Source: Spirosoma sp. SC4-14 (GTDB lineage Bacteria > Bacteroidota > Bacteroidia > Cytophagales > Spirosomataceae). From it: a stretch of DNA of 64,000 bases. The notes under the pieces were generated by a model. It did not search any database, was not told the origin of the DNA, and saw only the letters and a list, made by a program, of their open reading frames with translations. The translations under genes and the position numbers were made by a program. Each line of letters starts with the position of its first letter. Position 1 is the stretch's first letter. This document shows, piece after piece, positions 1 through 8,041 of this stretch. The DNA is taken from NCBI RefSeq assembly GCF_037201965.1, contig NZ_CP147518.1, forward strand, positions 6,689,001-6,753,000. Reading direction: 5' to 3'.

Positions 1-78
1 CCAGCTTCATTAGAAAAGTACCTTCATTCCGATTTATTCCTTTATCAGAACGCCCGACGTGAAGGCAAACTTATATGA
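1..78 (+). CDS. 3' end of a nucleotidyltransferase-like (MNT) protein, partial
   Basis: The frame is open from the first base and encodes 25 residues ending ARREGKLI before a TGA. Its stop overlaps the ATG of the following HEPN gene in an ATGA arrangement, which implies translational coupling. Small MNT-fold nucleotidyltransferases usually precede HEPN genes in this way, and a C-terminus of this kind fits them. The catalytic part lies outside the window, so the family call rests on position and tail composition only. Confidence 0.45.
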   Translation, partial: PASLEKYLHSDLFLYQNARREGKLI

Positions 79-428
79 GCGGAAACGTACATACCTATAT
101 GCTTCTGGCAGAGGAATGTTTGAGAGATGCTCAGTATTTATTACAGAACGGCAGTTATTGGAGTGCCGCCGGACGGGCCTATTATGCTTATTTCGACGCT
201 GTAAGAGCATTGCTTGCAACCAGAAATATAACCAGCAAGTCTCATTCATCCATCAAAATGCTATTCGGAGAACACTTTGTTCTAACAGGTATTTGCGAAA
301 GATCTGATGCTAAAGACTTTCATAAACTGTTTTTGCTACGGCAGAATAGCGATTATGATGCGGACGAAGAAACGACCGAAATAGATGCGATGGATGCATT
401 GGAAACGGCATCCGAATTTCTTATGTAG
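75..428 (+). CDS. HEPN domain protein
   Basis: This 117-residue protein has the helical HEPN pattern: an N-terminal helix with AEECLRDAQYLL, then SYWSAAGRAYYAYFDAVRALL, and a late RQNSDYD motif followed by an acidic helix. HEPN proteins pair with MNT nucleotidyltransferases as toxin-antitoxin modules in which HEPN may be an RNase and MNT may modify it. The canonical Rx4-6H RNase motif is not clear here; RQNSDYD is the closest conserved segment. The start codon overlaps the stop of the upstream partial MNT-like gene, so the two are almost certainly co-translated. Toxicity is inference. Confidence 0.75.
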   Translation: MSGNVHTYMLLAEECLRDAQYLLQNGSYWSAAGRAYYAYFDAVRALLATRNITSKSHSSIKMLFGEHFVLTGICERSDAKDFHKLFLLRQNSDYDADEETTEIDAMDALETASEFLM

Positions 429-447
429 GCCGAAGCCTATCTTCGGC
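429..447 (+). terminator. Short hairpin after the HEPN gene
   Basis: GCCGAAG and CTTCGGC form a 7-bp perfect stem with a 5-base loop, starting directly after the HEPN stop. There is no clean T-tract, only AAAACGATTTTG, so this may be a weak terminator or an RNA-stabilising end before ispF. Confidence 0.35.
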
Positions 448-463
448 AAAACGATTTTGTTTC

Positions 464-943
464 ATGAAAATACGAGTAGGACAAGGCTACGATGTTCATC
501 GACTCGAAGCCGGACGACCATTCTGGCTGGGTGGTATCCAGATTCCGAGTTCATTCGGGCCGGTTGGTCATTCTGATGCCGATGTGGTGTGCCATGTGCT
601 GTGCGATGCGCTGCTGGGCGCAGCCAACATGCGTAATATTGGCTATCATTTTTCGGATAAAGACCCTCGCTGGAAAGGTGTCGATAGTAAGATTCTGCTA
701 ACCGAAGTACTTCGTATGGTCCGGGAAGCGGGTTACGAGGTTTCGAATGTCGATGTTACGGTTGTGTTGCAGGAACCCAAACTAAACCCACATATCCCGG
801 CGATGAAAACCTGTCTGGCTGCTGTTATGGCGATACCGGAAGACGATATTTCTATTAAAGCCACTACTTCCGAACACATCGGGTTCGTTGGGCGGGGCGA
901 AGGTATTGCCGCGCATTGTGTGGCGCTTATCTTTAAGGATTAA
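464..943 (+). CDS. ispF: 2-C-methyl-D-erythritol 2,4-cyclodiphosphate synthase
   Basis: IspF converts CDP-methylerythritol 2-phosphate to the 2,4-cyclodiphosphate with release of CMP in the non-mevalonate isoprenoid pathway, in the cytoplasm as a trimer. At 159 residues it has the family's usual length. The zinc ligands are visible as D10 and H12 in GYDVH and H44 in GHSDADVVCHVLCDALLGA. The substrate-binding segment KATTSEHIGFVGRGEGI is near the C-terminus. It starts 35 bases after the HEPN gene and ends 20 bases before the next gene. No other pathway gene is adjacent. Confidence 0.97.
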   Translation: MKIRVGQGYDVHRLEAGRPFWLGGIQIPSSFGPVGHSDADVVCHVLCDALLGAANMRNIGYHFSDKDPRWKGVDSKILLTEVLRMVREAGYEVSNVDVTVVLQEPKLNPHIPAMKTCLAAVMAIPEDDISIKATTSEHIGFVGRGEGIAAHCVALIFKD

Positions 944-963
944 TTCGTAAATACAATCTGTTT

Positions 964-2094
964 ATGAAAACCCTGATTTACCTCCCTGCTCTGCTCCTGA
1001 CAGGCGTAGTGGCCTGTGCGCAACCCAAACCCAGTAAACCCGACGAGCCACTGGGTTTCGAAGAATACGACCCCGTTTCGACGCTGAAAGTACCCGAACA
1101 CAAACTGACCCGGGCCAAATATCCGTTCATCGATGTGCATAATCACCAGTACCAGATGGATCATGCCGATCTGAGCAAGCTAGTTGCCCAGATGGATAGC
1201 CTGAACATGGGCCTGATGATTAACCTGAGTGGCCGTGGTTTTAGCAGTAGCGAAGCCGAAAGCACTCGCTTTTTCGACGACGCGCTGGCCAACATTCAGA
1301 AAAGCAACCCCAAACGGCTGGCCTTGTTTACAAACATTAATTTCTCCAATGTAAACGATAAAGGCTGGACAGCGCAGGCGGTAAAAACCCTCGAAGACGA
1401 TGTAAAAAAGGGCGCTCACGGCCTGAAAATCTACAAAAACCTGGGCCTTAATGTCAAGGACGATAAAGGTGCACGCGTACGAGTCGACGATCCGCGCCTT
1501 GACGCCATCTGGGCCAAATGTGGCGAACTGGGCATTCCGGTGCTGATTCACACGGCAGACCCTAAGTCATTCTGGGACCCAATGGATCGGTATAACGAGC
1601 GCTGGCTCGAACTGAAGTTACATGCCGGTCGTCGGCGCGGCCCAAATGATCCGGTTCCCTGGGATCAACTGATTACCGAACAGCACAATGTGTTCCGCAA
1701 ACACCCAAAAACAACCTTCATTGCGGCTCACATGGGCTGGTATCCCAACGATCTGAAAAAACTCGATAGCCTGATGACGGTTTTCCCGAACATGAATGTC
1801 GAGATTGGTGCCGTTATTGCCGAACTGGGCCGCCAGCCACGAACTGCCGGTAAATTCTTCGACAAATATCAGGATCGAATTCTGTTCGGTAAAGACAGTT
1901 GGGTTCCGTCTGAATACGCTACTTATTTCCGGGTTCTGGAATCCGACGACGAGTATTTCCCCTACCACAAAAAGTACCACGCTTTCTGGCGTATGTATGG
2001 CATGGCCCTACCCGACGAAATTCTTAAGAAAGTGTACTACAAAAATGCACTACGGATTATTCCAGGACTAGACAAAAGCCAGTTCCCAAACTAA
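964..2094 (+). CDS. Amidohydrolase-family lipoprotein
   Basis: This 376-residue protein begins with a signal peptide ending in a lipobox, VVAC, with the lipidated cysteine at residue 18. The mature part is a metal-dependent TIM-barrel hydrolase of the amidohydrolase (COG2159-like) type: FIDVHNH supplies the HxH pair, and later conserved segments are IPVLIHTADP, FIAAHMGW and ILFGKDSW with its aspartate. The lipid anchor would place it at a periplasmic face of a membrane. The substrate cannot be told from sequence. It lies only 20 bases after ispF and may be read from the same transcript. Confidence 0.85.
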   Translation: MKTLIYLPALLLTGVVACAQPKPSKPDEPLGFEEYDPVSTLKVPEHKLTRAKYPFIDVHNHQYQMDHADLSKLVAQMDSLNMGLMINLSGRGFSSSEAESTRFFDDALANIQKSNPKRLALFTNINFSNVNDKGWTAQAVKTLEDDVKKGAHGLKIYKNLGLNVKDDKGARVRVDDPRLDAIWAKCGELGIPVLIHTADPKSFWDPMDRYNERWLELKLHAGRRRGPNDPVPWDQLITEQHNVFRKHPKTTFIAAHMGWYPNDLKKLDSLMTVFPNMNVEIGAVIAELGRQPRTAGKFFDKYQDRILFGKDSWVPSEYATYFRVLESDDEYFPYHKKYHAFWRMYGMALPDEILKKVYYKNALRIIPGLDKSQFPN

Positions 2095-2145
2095 TCTAGG
2101 GCCAGACATTGGTTTGGCCCACAAAATCCTGGGTAGCATACCGCC

Positions 2146-3246
2146 ATGAAAATTACCACCATCAACCTATATCGCTACGACATTTCGCTAAAGGCCCCCA
2201 TAGCTATTTCGCTCGGAACCATCGAGCATGCCCGGAACATACTGGTCGAAATTCAGACCGACGAAAGCATTACGGGCTGGGGCGAAGGTTCCCCTTTCTG
2301 GATGATCGTTGGCGAAACACAAGCTTCCAGTCTGGCGGCTGCCAACGATATGGCCCGGCTGCTAATTGGCCGCAATCCGCTCGATATTGAAGGTTGCCTG
2401 ACAACGCTGATCCGTTATCTACCCGCCCACCCTACCACGCGTTCGGCTTTCGATATGGCCTTGTATGACCTTGCAGCCAAAACAGCCAAAATGCCGCTTT
2501 ATCAGTTTCTGGGAGGCTCGAAACAGACACTCGTAACCGACGAAACTATTTACATCAATACTCCCGAACGAATGGTGGAGGATGCGCTCCGAATTCAGGC
2601 AAAAGGAGCAGATGCTATTAAAGTCAAGCTCGGCACAAACTTACGGGATGATATTGCCCGGATTGAAGCCATTCGGGAAGCCATTGGCACCGATACACCT
2701 ATTCGCACCGACGCCAACCAGGGCTGGGATGTAGTAACGGCTCAGGCCGTTTTGCGTAAGATTGGCGACTGGAATGTGCAATATTGCGAACAGCCGATCA
2801 AACGCCACGACATTGCCGGACTTCGACAGATTCGGCAACAGACAACCGTACCCATTATGGCCGACGAGAGCTTGTTCGATGCTATTGATGCCATACGACT
2901 TGTTCGGGAGGAAGCCGTCGACTATTTCAATATCAAGCTCTCTAAGAGCGGTGGTATTTTTGAAGCACTCAAAATCAATTCGATTGCCGAATCGGCCGGT
3001 ATTGCGTGTATGATTGGCTGCATGTCGGAGTCACGGCTGGCTTTAACAGCCAATGCTCATCTTGCTTCGGCTCGCCAAAACGTTCGATTCTATGACCTGG
3101 ACGCCTGTTTCGAACATGCCGACGATCCGATATATGGCGGTATTAGCTACAATGGCTACCAGATCGAACTTCCTGATACGCCCGGCATTGGCGCTGAAGT
3201 CGATTCGGCTTTCTTAAAACAATGCCCTACGGTCAGCATCTCCTGA
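2146..3246 (+). CDS. Dipeptide epimerase-like enolase-superfamily enzyme
   Basis: This 366-residue protein has the muconate-lactonising / mandelate racemase fold. The catalytic KxK motif is in AIKVKLG, the metal ligands in RTDANQGW, CEQP and MADES, and the second catalytic lysine in NIKLSKSGG. This layout matches L-Ala-D/L-Glu epimerases, which act on murein-derived dipeptides. The N-terminal capping domain starts with IAISLGTIEHARN and is intact. The following GNAT and beta-lactamase-like hydrolase would suit a small peptide-recycling group, but that is inference. Related epimerases can act on other dipeptides. Confidence 0.85.
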   Translation: MKITTINLYRYDISLKAPIAISLGTIEHARNILVEIQTDESITGWGEGSPFWMIVGETQASSLAAANDMARLLIGRNPLDIEGCLTTLIRYLPAHPTTRSAFDMALYDLAAKTAKMPLYQFLGGSKQTLVTDETIYINTPERMVEDALRIQAKGADAIKVKLGTNLRDDIARIEAIREAIGTDTPIRTDANQGWDVVTAQAVLRKIGDWNVQYCEQPIKRHDIAGLRQIRQQTTVPIMADESLFDAIDAIRLVREEAVDYFNIKLSKSGGIFEALKINSIAESAGIACMIGCMSESRLALTANAHLASARQNVRFYDLDACFEHADDPIYGGISYNGYQIELPDTPGIGAEVDSAFLKQCPTVSIS

Positions 3247-3264
3247 ACTCTGTAAGTGTTCCGC

Positions 3265-3825
3265 ATGATTACGATTACCACCGTTCAATCGAATGCCGAT
3301 GTGCAGGGCATTCTGGATCTGCAACAGGCCAATCTACGCAAAAACGTTCCGATAAACGTTCAACTCGATCAGGGATTTGTAACGGTCGAACATGATCCGG
3401 CCGTGCTGGCTCGTATGAATCAGGCAGCCCCCAGTATTATTGCCAAAGACGGAGATAGGGTAATTGGTTATGCACTTACGATGCTTCCCGAATTTGGGGC
3501 CGATGTGCCGGAATTACTTCCGCTATTTGATCTAATCAATTCGCTCACCTATACCGACAAGCCTTTGCGCGAGTATGCCTGGTATGTGATGGGGCAGGTG
3601 TGCGTTGGCGAAGGCTATCGGGGGCAACGGGTCTTCGATCGAATGTTCGATCATCACCGCGAAGTTTACGGCCAGCAATATCAACTGCTAATCACCGATA
3701 TTTCGGCCAGCAATACGCGCTCCCTGCGCGCCCACGCCCGTGTTGGTTTCGAGCCTCTGCACGAATTCTACGACCCGGCCATTGGCGAAACCTGGGTGGT
3801 TGTTGTCTGGAATTGGGGTAAGTAA
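3265..3825 (+). CDS. GNAT-family N-acetyltransferase
   Basis: A 186-residue protein of the GNAT fold. The acetyl-CoA loop region is around QVCVGEGYRGQRVFDRMFDHH, followed by SNTRSLRAHARVGFEPLHEFYD, the conserved strand-helix-strand end of the domain. An in-frame GTG lies at 3256, but the ATG at 3265 is preferred. The gene follows the epimerase by 18 bases, so the two are probably cotranscribed. The acyl acceptor is unknown. Confidence 0.8.
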   Translation: MITITTVQSNADVQGILDLQQANLRKNVPINVQLDQGFVTVEHDPAVLARMNQAAPSIIAKDGDRVIGYALTMLPEFGADVPELLPLFDLINSLTYTDKPLREYAWYVMGQVCVGEGYRGQRVFDRMFDHHREVYGQQYQLLITDISASNTRSLRAHARVGFEPLHEFYDPAIGETWVVVVWNWGK

Positions 3826-3833
3826 AAAGGAGA

Positions 3834-3927
3834 TGGTTTATGGTTTACGGTTTGTGGTTTATCGTTGCTCCGCCTAATTAGGACCAGAATGAGCAGCGCA
3901 ACCATAAACCGTAAATCCTAAACCCAA
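3834..3927. repeat. Inverted repeat, GGTTTATGGTTTA family, copy 1
   Basis: The left arm (3834-3870) is built from repeats of GGTTTA, GGTTTACGG and GGTTTATCG. The right arm (3891-3927) is its imperfect reverse complement. The loop (3871-3890) contains GCCTAATTAGGACC. The right arm ends one base before the ATG of the next gene. A second copy with a related loop lies at 27799-27904. Confidence 0.75.
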
Positions 3928-3928
3928 T

Positions 3929-5212
3929 ATGCGCTTAATTCTCCCACTCTTACTGCTTGCTACTTCTCTCCTTGCCCAGCCATTACCACAAACCTTCACA
4001 ACAGCCAAATCGCCCGCCGAAGCTGGCTTTTCGGCCGAACGACTCAAACGACTCGATAGCTGGCTACAAAGCCTGATCGATCAGGGCATTGCTCCTAATG
4101 CCGTTACCTTCGTTGCCCACAAAGGTAACGTTGTACACCATAAAGCCTTTGGATACAGCAATCTGGCAAAGAAAACCCCGCTAAAACGCAATGATATGTA
4201 CCGGATTGCCTCACAGTCGAAGGCAATCACAACGGCAACGCTCATGACGTTGTTTGAAGAAGAAAAGTTTTTGCTCGACGATCCGATTTCGAAATACATA
4301 CCAGCCTTCAAAAACCCTACAGTGCTGGTAAAATACGACAAAGCCAACCCCATTAACGGCACTTACGAAACCCGGCCGGCCAAAAGCGAAATCACCATCC
4401 GGCAACTGCTCAGCCACAACGCTGGCATTCCCTACGAACACCCACTCGACCAGCGTCCCGAGTTTAAAATACCCTTCTTCAACTCAACGGCTCCCGACAA
4501 GCTCGAAGATGTGATTAACAAACTTGCCAAACGCCCGCTCCTGCGCGATCCCGGAACGGATTCCACTGGCACTGGCTTCACATATGGCCTGAATACCGAT
4601 ATTATCGGGCGGTTGATTGAAATTCTATCCGGTAAACCGTTCGATATAGCCATGCGTGAGCGAGTCCTCGATCCGCTCGGTATGAACGATACCTACTTTT
4701 ACCTACCCGACAACAAAGCGAGCCGACTGGTTGAGCTATACAGCAAAGCGAGCCTGGATCAACCCTTGACGCAACATGAGAACGAAGCCTATCGAAACTC
4801 ATCTATTTCAGGCGCAAAAACCTACTTTTCGGGTGGTGCTGGGCTAATTAGCACCGTTGAAGATTATGCCAGGCTCTGCCAGATGTTTTTGAACAAAGGC
4901 ACCTTCAACAACAAACGGATTCTGGGTCGTAAAACCGTCGAAATGATGCTACACAACCAGATTGGAGCCGCCGAAGTCTGGGATCGTCACGACAAATTTG
5001 GGCTGGGTTTCCAACTCATTACCGAACAATCGCACTATGGCGATCAGGCTTCGCCGGGATCATTTACGTGGGGAGGAATGTATTGTTCCGAATTTACCAT
5101 CGACCCAAAGGAAGATCTGATTCTGCTGATTTTCACAAACGTACATCCGTATGCCTATTATAGCGATTTCGTTAAAAAATTTCGCATTGCCGTCTATCAG
5201 GCCTTGGAGTAA
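3929..5212 (+). CDS. Secreted serine hydrolase, class C beta-lactamase family
   Basis: A 427-residue protein with a signal peptide (MRLILPLLLLATSLLAQ). The serine hydrolase motif SxxK is S95-Q-S-K98, followed by a YGLN segment that corresponds to the YxN motif and by TFTWGGMYCSEF near the C-terminus, which matches the third motif of EstB-like esterases better than a KTG box. Such proteins are usually esterases or D-amino-acid peptidases and not antibiotic-resistance enzymes. It would act in the periplasm. The 5' side is occupied by the inverted repeat at 3834-3927, so any promoter overlaps that repeat. Confidence 0.88.
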   Translation: MRLILPLLLLATSLLAQPLPQTFTTAKSPAEAGFSAERLKRLDSWLQSLIDQGIAPNAVTFVAHKGNVVHHKAFGYSNLAKKTPLKRNDMYRIASQSKAITTATLMTLFEEEKFLLDDPISKYIPAFKNPTVLVKYDKANPINGTYETRPAKSEITIRQLLSHNAGIPYEHPLDQRPEFKIPFFNSTAPDKLEDVINKLAKRPLLRDPGTDSTGTGFTYGLNTDIIGRLIEILSGKPFDIAMRERVLDPLGMNDTYFYLPDNKASRLVELYSKASLDQPLTQHENEAYRNSSISGAKTYFSGGAGLISTVEDYARLCQMFLNKGTFNNKRILGRKTVEMMLHNQIGAAEVWDRHDKFGLGFQLITEQSHYGDQASPGSFTWGGMYCSEFTIDPKEDLILLIFTNVHPYAYYSDFVKKFRIAVYQALE

Positions 5213-5281
5213 ACCCACTGGTTACGGTACTTTAGTATAGGATTGCCACCGGCAGTAGAGCATTGTCTGGAGGTATTTTTT

Positions 5282-5950
5282 ATGAATCTGTTAAAACAAA
5301 TCACAGCCATGAATCCGCAAAAAACCGCCGTTGTCCTGATCGAGTATCAGAATGATTTTACGTCGCCGGGAGGTAGCCTGCACGATGCTGTTAAAGGTGT
5401 TATGGAGTCGACAAATATGCTCCAGAATACCATTGATCTGGTACAAAAAGCCCGCGAAGCCGGAGCAGTGATTATTCATTCGCCAATCAGTTTTCAGGAA
5501 GGTTATTTCGAAATAACAAAGCATCCGTATGGCATTCTGAAAGGCGTTGTCGAGAGTCAGTCGTTCCGCAAAGGATCATGGGGCGTCGACATTGTTGATG
5601 TGCTAACCCCTCAACCCGGCGACATTGTGCTGGAAGGTAAGCGTGGGCTAGATGCATTCGCCAGCACAAATCTGGATTTCATTCTGCGCAGTAAAGGCAT
5701 TGAAACCATGGCCTTGGGCGGTTTTCTGACCAACTGCTGCGTTGAATCGACCATGCGTTCAGGGTACGAAAAAGGATTCGAGGTCATTACCCTCACCGAC
5801 TGCACCGCTACGCTGAGCGAAGAAGAGCAAGCCTTTGCCTGCGCAAAAAACTTCCCGATGTTTTCGAAACCTATGACACACAACCAGTTTCTGGACGAGT
5901 TAACGGGACAAGCCGTTCAGGAAATCGAAACAAGAGGGTATTCGGCCTGA
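5282..5950 (+). CDS. Isochorismatase-family cysteine hydrolase
   Basis: A 222-residue cytoplasmic hydrolase of the isochorismatase / nicotinamidase fold. The catalytic lysine is in EGKRGLDAF and the nucleophilic cysteine in GGFLTNCCVESTM. The first triad position, normally Asp in a VDxQNDF segment, is Glu21 in LIEYQNDF. An upstream ATG at 5243 would add 13 residues, but the ATG at 5282 is preferred: it follows GGAGG by 8 bases, and the extension has no family likeness. The substrate is unknown. Confidence 0.85.
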   Translation: MNLLKQITAMNPQKTAVVLIEYQNDFTSPGGSLHDAVKGVMESTNMLQNTIDLVQKAREAGAVIIHSPISFQEGYFEITKHPYGILKGVVESQSFRKGSWGVDIVDVLTPQPGDIVLEGKRGLDAFASTNLDFILRSKGIETMALGGFLTNCCVESTMRSGYEKGFEVITLTDCTATLSEEEQAFACAKNFPMFSKPMTHNQFLDELTGQAVQEIETRGYSA

Positions 5951-5966
5951 GCTACGCCATCAAGAG

Positions 5967-5999
5967 AACCCTAAAAGGTTTTTGAAACCTTTTAGGGTT
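5967..5999. terminator. Perfect 15-bp hairpin after the cysteine hydrolase
   Basis: AACCCTAAAAGGTTT and its exact reverse complement are separated by only three bases. It sits 16 bases after the stop of the hydrolase and before the rhaT region. There is no long T-tract, so it may act as a terminator, a transcript end stabiliser, or a dispersed palindromic repeat. Confidence 0.55.
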
Positions 6000-6129
6000 G
6001 GTTTCCCACCCATACGCAGGAAAGAGCAGGAAAGTTATGTTTAAAAAGAACAGCATCTTTACAAATCGCTGTCAGATTTTCTGACATCCAACGGTGTTTC
6101 TGCCGTCTATTGCCCTAAACCATCTTTTT

Positions 6130-7164
6130 ATGAATGCCATTTTGGGAGTTATCTATCATGCTGTCGGTGGGTTTGCTTCCGGCAGTTTTTATTTGCCCTT
6201 CCGTAACGTTAAGCAATGGTCATGGGAAAGTGCCTGGATTGTGGGAGGTGTTGCCTCCTGGATTATTGTGCCCTGGGTAATGGGCGGCCTGACCGTCAAC
6301 GGACTAGTTCCCAGTATAACCTCGGCTGATAGCAATACTCTTTTCTGGACTTATTTTTTCGGTGTTCTCTGGGGTATTGGCGGTTTAACCTTCGGCCTAA
6401 CGATGCGGTATCTGGGTATTTCGCTCGGCATGGCCGTAGCTCTGGGCTACTGTTCGGCCTTTGGCACTCTGGTACCACCCATCTGGGAAGGTAAAACGGA
6501 TTTGCTGTTGCATACCCGCACGGGTCATTTCACACTGGGTGGAGTTGCGCTATGCCTGCTTGGGATTGCCGTGTGCGGCTGGGCCGGTATGTTAAAAGAA
6601 CGTGATCTCAATCCCGAACAACAGAAAGCAACAGTAGCCGAATTCGACCTTCGCAAAGGCATTATCGTTGCCACCATTTCGGGGATTCTGAGTGCCTGTT
6701 TTGCGTTTGCTCTGACCGCCGGACGGCCCATTGCCCAACTGGCGGTTACGCACGGAACCAATCCACTCTGGCAGAATAACGCCATTTATCCGGTGCTGAT
6801 GTTTGGCGGCTTTACGACCAACTTCATCTGGTGCATGGTTCTAAACCGTCGGAATCGCTCGTTTGGCGATTATACAGACGCACAAACACCGCTACTGCGC
6901 AACTACATCTGGGCGCTGCTGGCCGGTACAACCTGGTATTTTCAGTTCTTCTTCTACGGGATGGGCGACAATTACCTTCCCGATGGCATCCGGTTTGCGG
7001 GCTGGACCATGCACATGGCCTTTATCATTACCTTCAGCACCCTTTGGGGCTTGGTATTGTGGGAATGGCGCGGGGCCAGCCGAAAAACCTATAGCGTTGT
7101 CTTTGCCGGTTTGTTTCTGATCGTACTATCGACCGTACTGATTGGATTAGGAACACAATCATAA
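6130..7164 (+). CDS. rhaT: L-rhamnose/proton symporter
   Basis: RhaT imports L-rhamnose with protons across the inner membrane. From the ATG at 6130 the protein is 344 residues, with about ten hydrophobic segments. Its N-terminal FYLPFRNVKQWSWESAW followed by VGGVASWIIVPW matches the conserved RhaT beginning. The upstream ATG at 6094 would add 12 residues with no family support. It is followed by lutABC on the same strand after a 127-base gap holding a hairpin. No rhamnose isomerase, kinase or aldolase gene is present nearby. Confidence 0.92.
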   Translation: MNAILGVIYHAVGGFASGSFYLPFRNVKQWSWESAWIVGGVASWIIVPWVMGGLTVNGLVPSITSADSNTLFWTYFFGVLWGIGGLTFGLTMRYLGISLGMAVALGYCSAFGTLVPPIWEGKTDLLLHTRTGHFTLGGVALCLLGIAVCGWAGMLKERDLNPEQQKATVAEFDLRKGIIVATISGILSACFAFALTAGRPIAQLAVTHGTNPLWQNNAIYPVLMFGGFTTNFIWCMVLNRRNRSFGDYTDAQTPLLRNYIWALLAGTTWYFQFFFYGMGDNYLPDGIRFAGWTMHMAFIITFSTLWGLVLWEWRGASRKTYSVVFAGLFLIVLSTVLIGLGTQS

Positions 7165-7168
7165 ATCG

Positions 7169-7236
7169 TTCGGCAGGATTAACAGCCGGGCCGACGTTTC
7201 GGACTTCAGCTCACCTACCCTGTAAATCCTGTCGAA
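7169..7236. repeat. Inverted repeat, CAGGATT family, copy 1
   Basis: TTCGGCAGGATTAACAG (7169-7185) and the near reverse complement CTGTAAATCCTGTCGAA (7220-7236) agree at 15 of 17 positions. The loop contains GGGCC. It begins five bases after the rhaT stop and could terminate or attenuate rhaT transcription. A longer related copy is at 11734-11804. Confidence 0.65.
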
Positions 7237-7291
7237 AAAGTCCGAATTCCGAACGGTCTTCGTTATTTTCGTAGTTGATTCGTTTTATGAG

Positions 7292-8026
7292 ATGAATGTT
7301 GGTTTATTTATTCCCTGTTACGTCGATCAGTTCTATCCACAGGTAGGCATTGCCACCTTGCGGTTGCTTGAGTCGCTCGGCGTTACGGTTACGTTTCCAA
7401 TGGAACAAACCTGCTGCGGTCAGCCAATGGCTAATTCAGGTTTTCAGCGTCTGTCGGCAGGCTGCGATAAGAACTTTATCCAGAATTTTGCCAATTGTGA
7501 TGTTGTTGTTGGCCCTTCGGGTAGTTGTGTACTGCACCTGAAAGACCATCTGCACTCCGACGAACGCCCCGACGAAGCCGCCCGGCTGCGGGCGAATGTC
7601 TACGAACTCTGCGAATTTCTGACCGATGTGCTGAAAGTTGAATCGCTTCCTAACGCCCGCTTTCCGCATCGGGTTGGCCTGCATACCAGTTGTCATGGTC
7701 AGCGTGGACTTGGCCTTTCGTCGATGTCGGAACTGGTAGCACCTACGTTTTCGAAACCTGAGCAGCTTTTGCGGATGGTTGATGGACTTGAGCTGATCGA
7801 ACTTACTCACCCCGACGAATGCTGCGGTTTTGGCGGGACTTTCTGCGTATTTGAGGAAGCCCTGTCGTCGAAAATGGGAAAAGATCGGGTTGCCGATCAC
7901 CTGCGTCATGGCGCCGAAGTGATTACCGGGGGCGATATGTCGTGCCTGATGCAGTTAGAAGGGGTATTACGACGTCAGAATAGCTCGGTAAAAATCAAGC
8001 ATATTGCCGAAATTCTGGCTTCATAG
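7292..8026 (+). CDS. lutA: Lactate utilisation protein A (Fe-S oxidoreductase subunit)
   Basis: LutA is one of three subunits of the LutABC L-lactate oxidation complex that feeds lactate to pyruvate. The 244-residue protein carries the duplicated cysteine-rich (CCG) domain: QTCCGQP near residue 40 and DECCGFGG near 180, with LHTSCHGQRGLG between them. The start ATG follows a short 5' region. lutB begins 15 bases downstream. Confidence 0.93.
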   Translation: MNVGLFIPCYVDQFYPQVGIATLRLLESLGVTVTFPMEQTCCGQPMANSGFQRLSAGCDKNFIQNFANCDVVVGPSGSCVLHLKDHLHSDERPDEAARLRANVYELCEFLTDVLKVESLPNARFPHRVGLHTSCHGQRGLGLSSMSELVAPTFSKPEQLLRMVDGLELIELTHPDECCGFGGTFCVFEEALSSKMGKDRVADHLRHGAEVITGGDMSCLMQLEGVLRRQNSSVKIKHIAEILAS

Positions 8027-8041
8027 AACTAAACAACGGAT

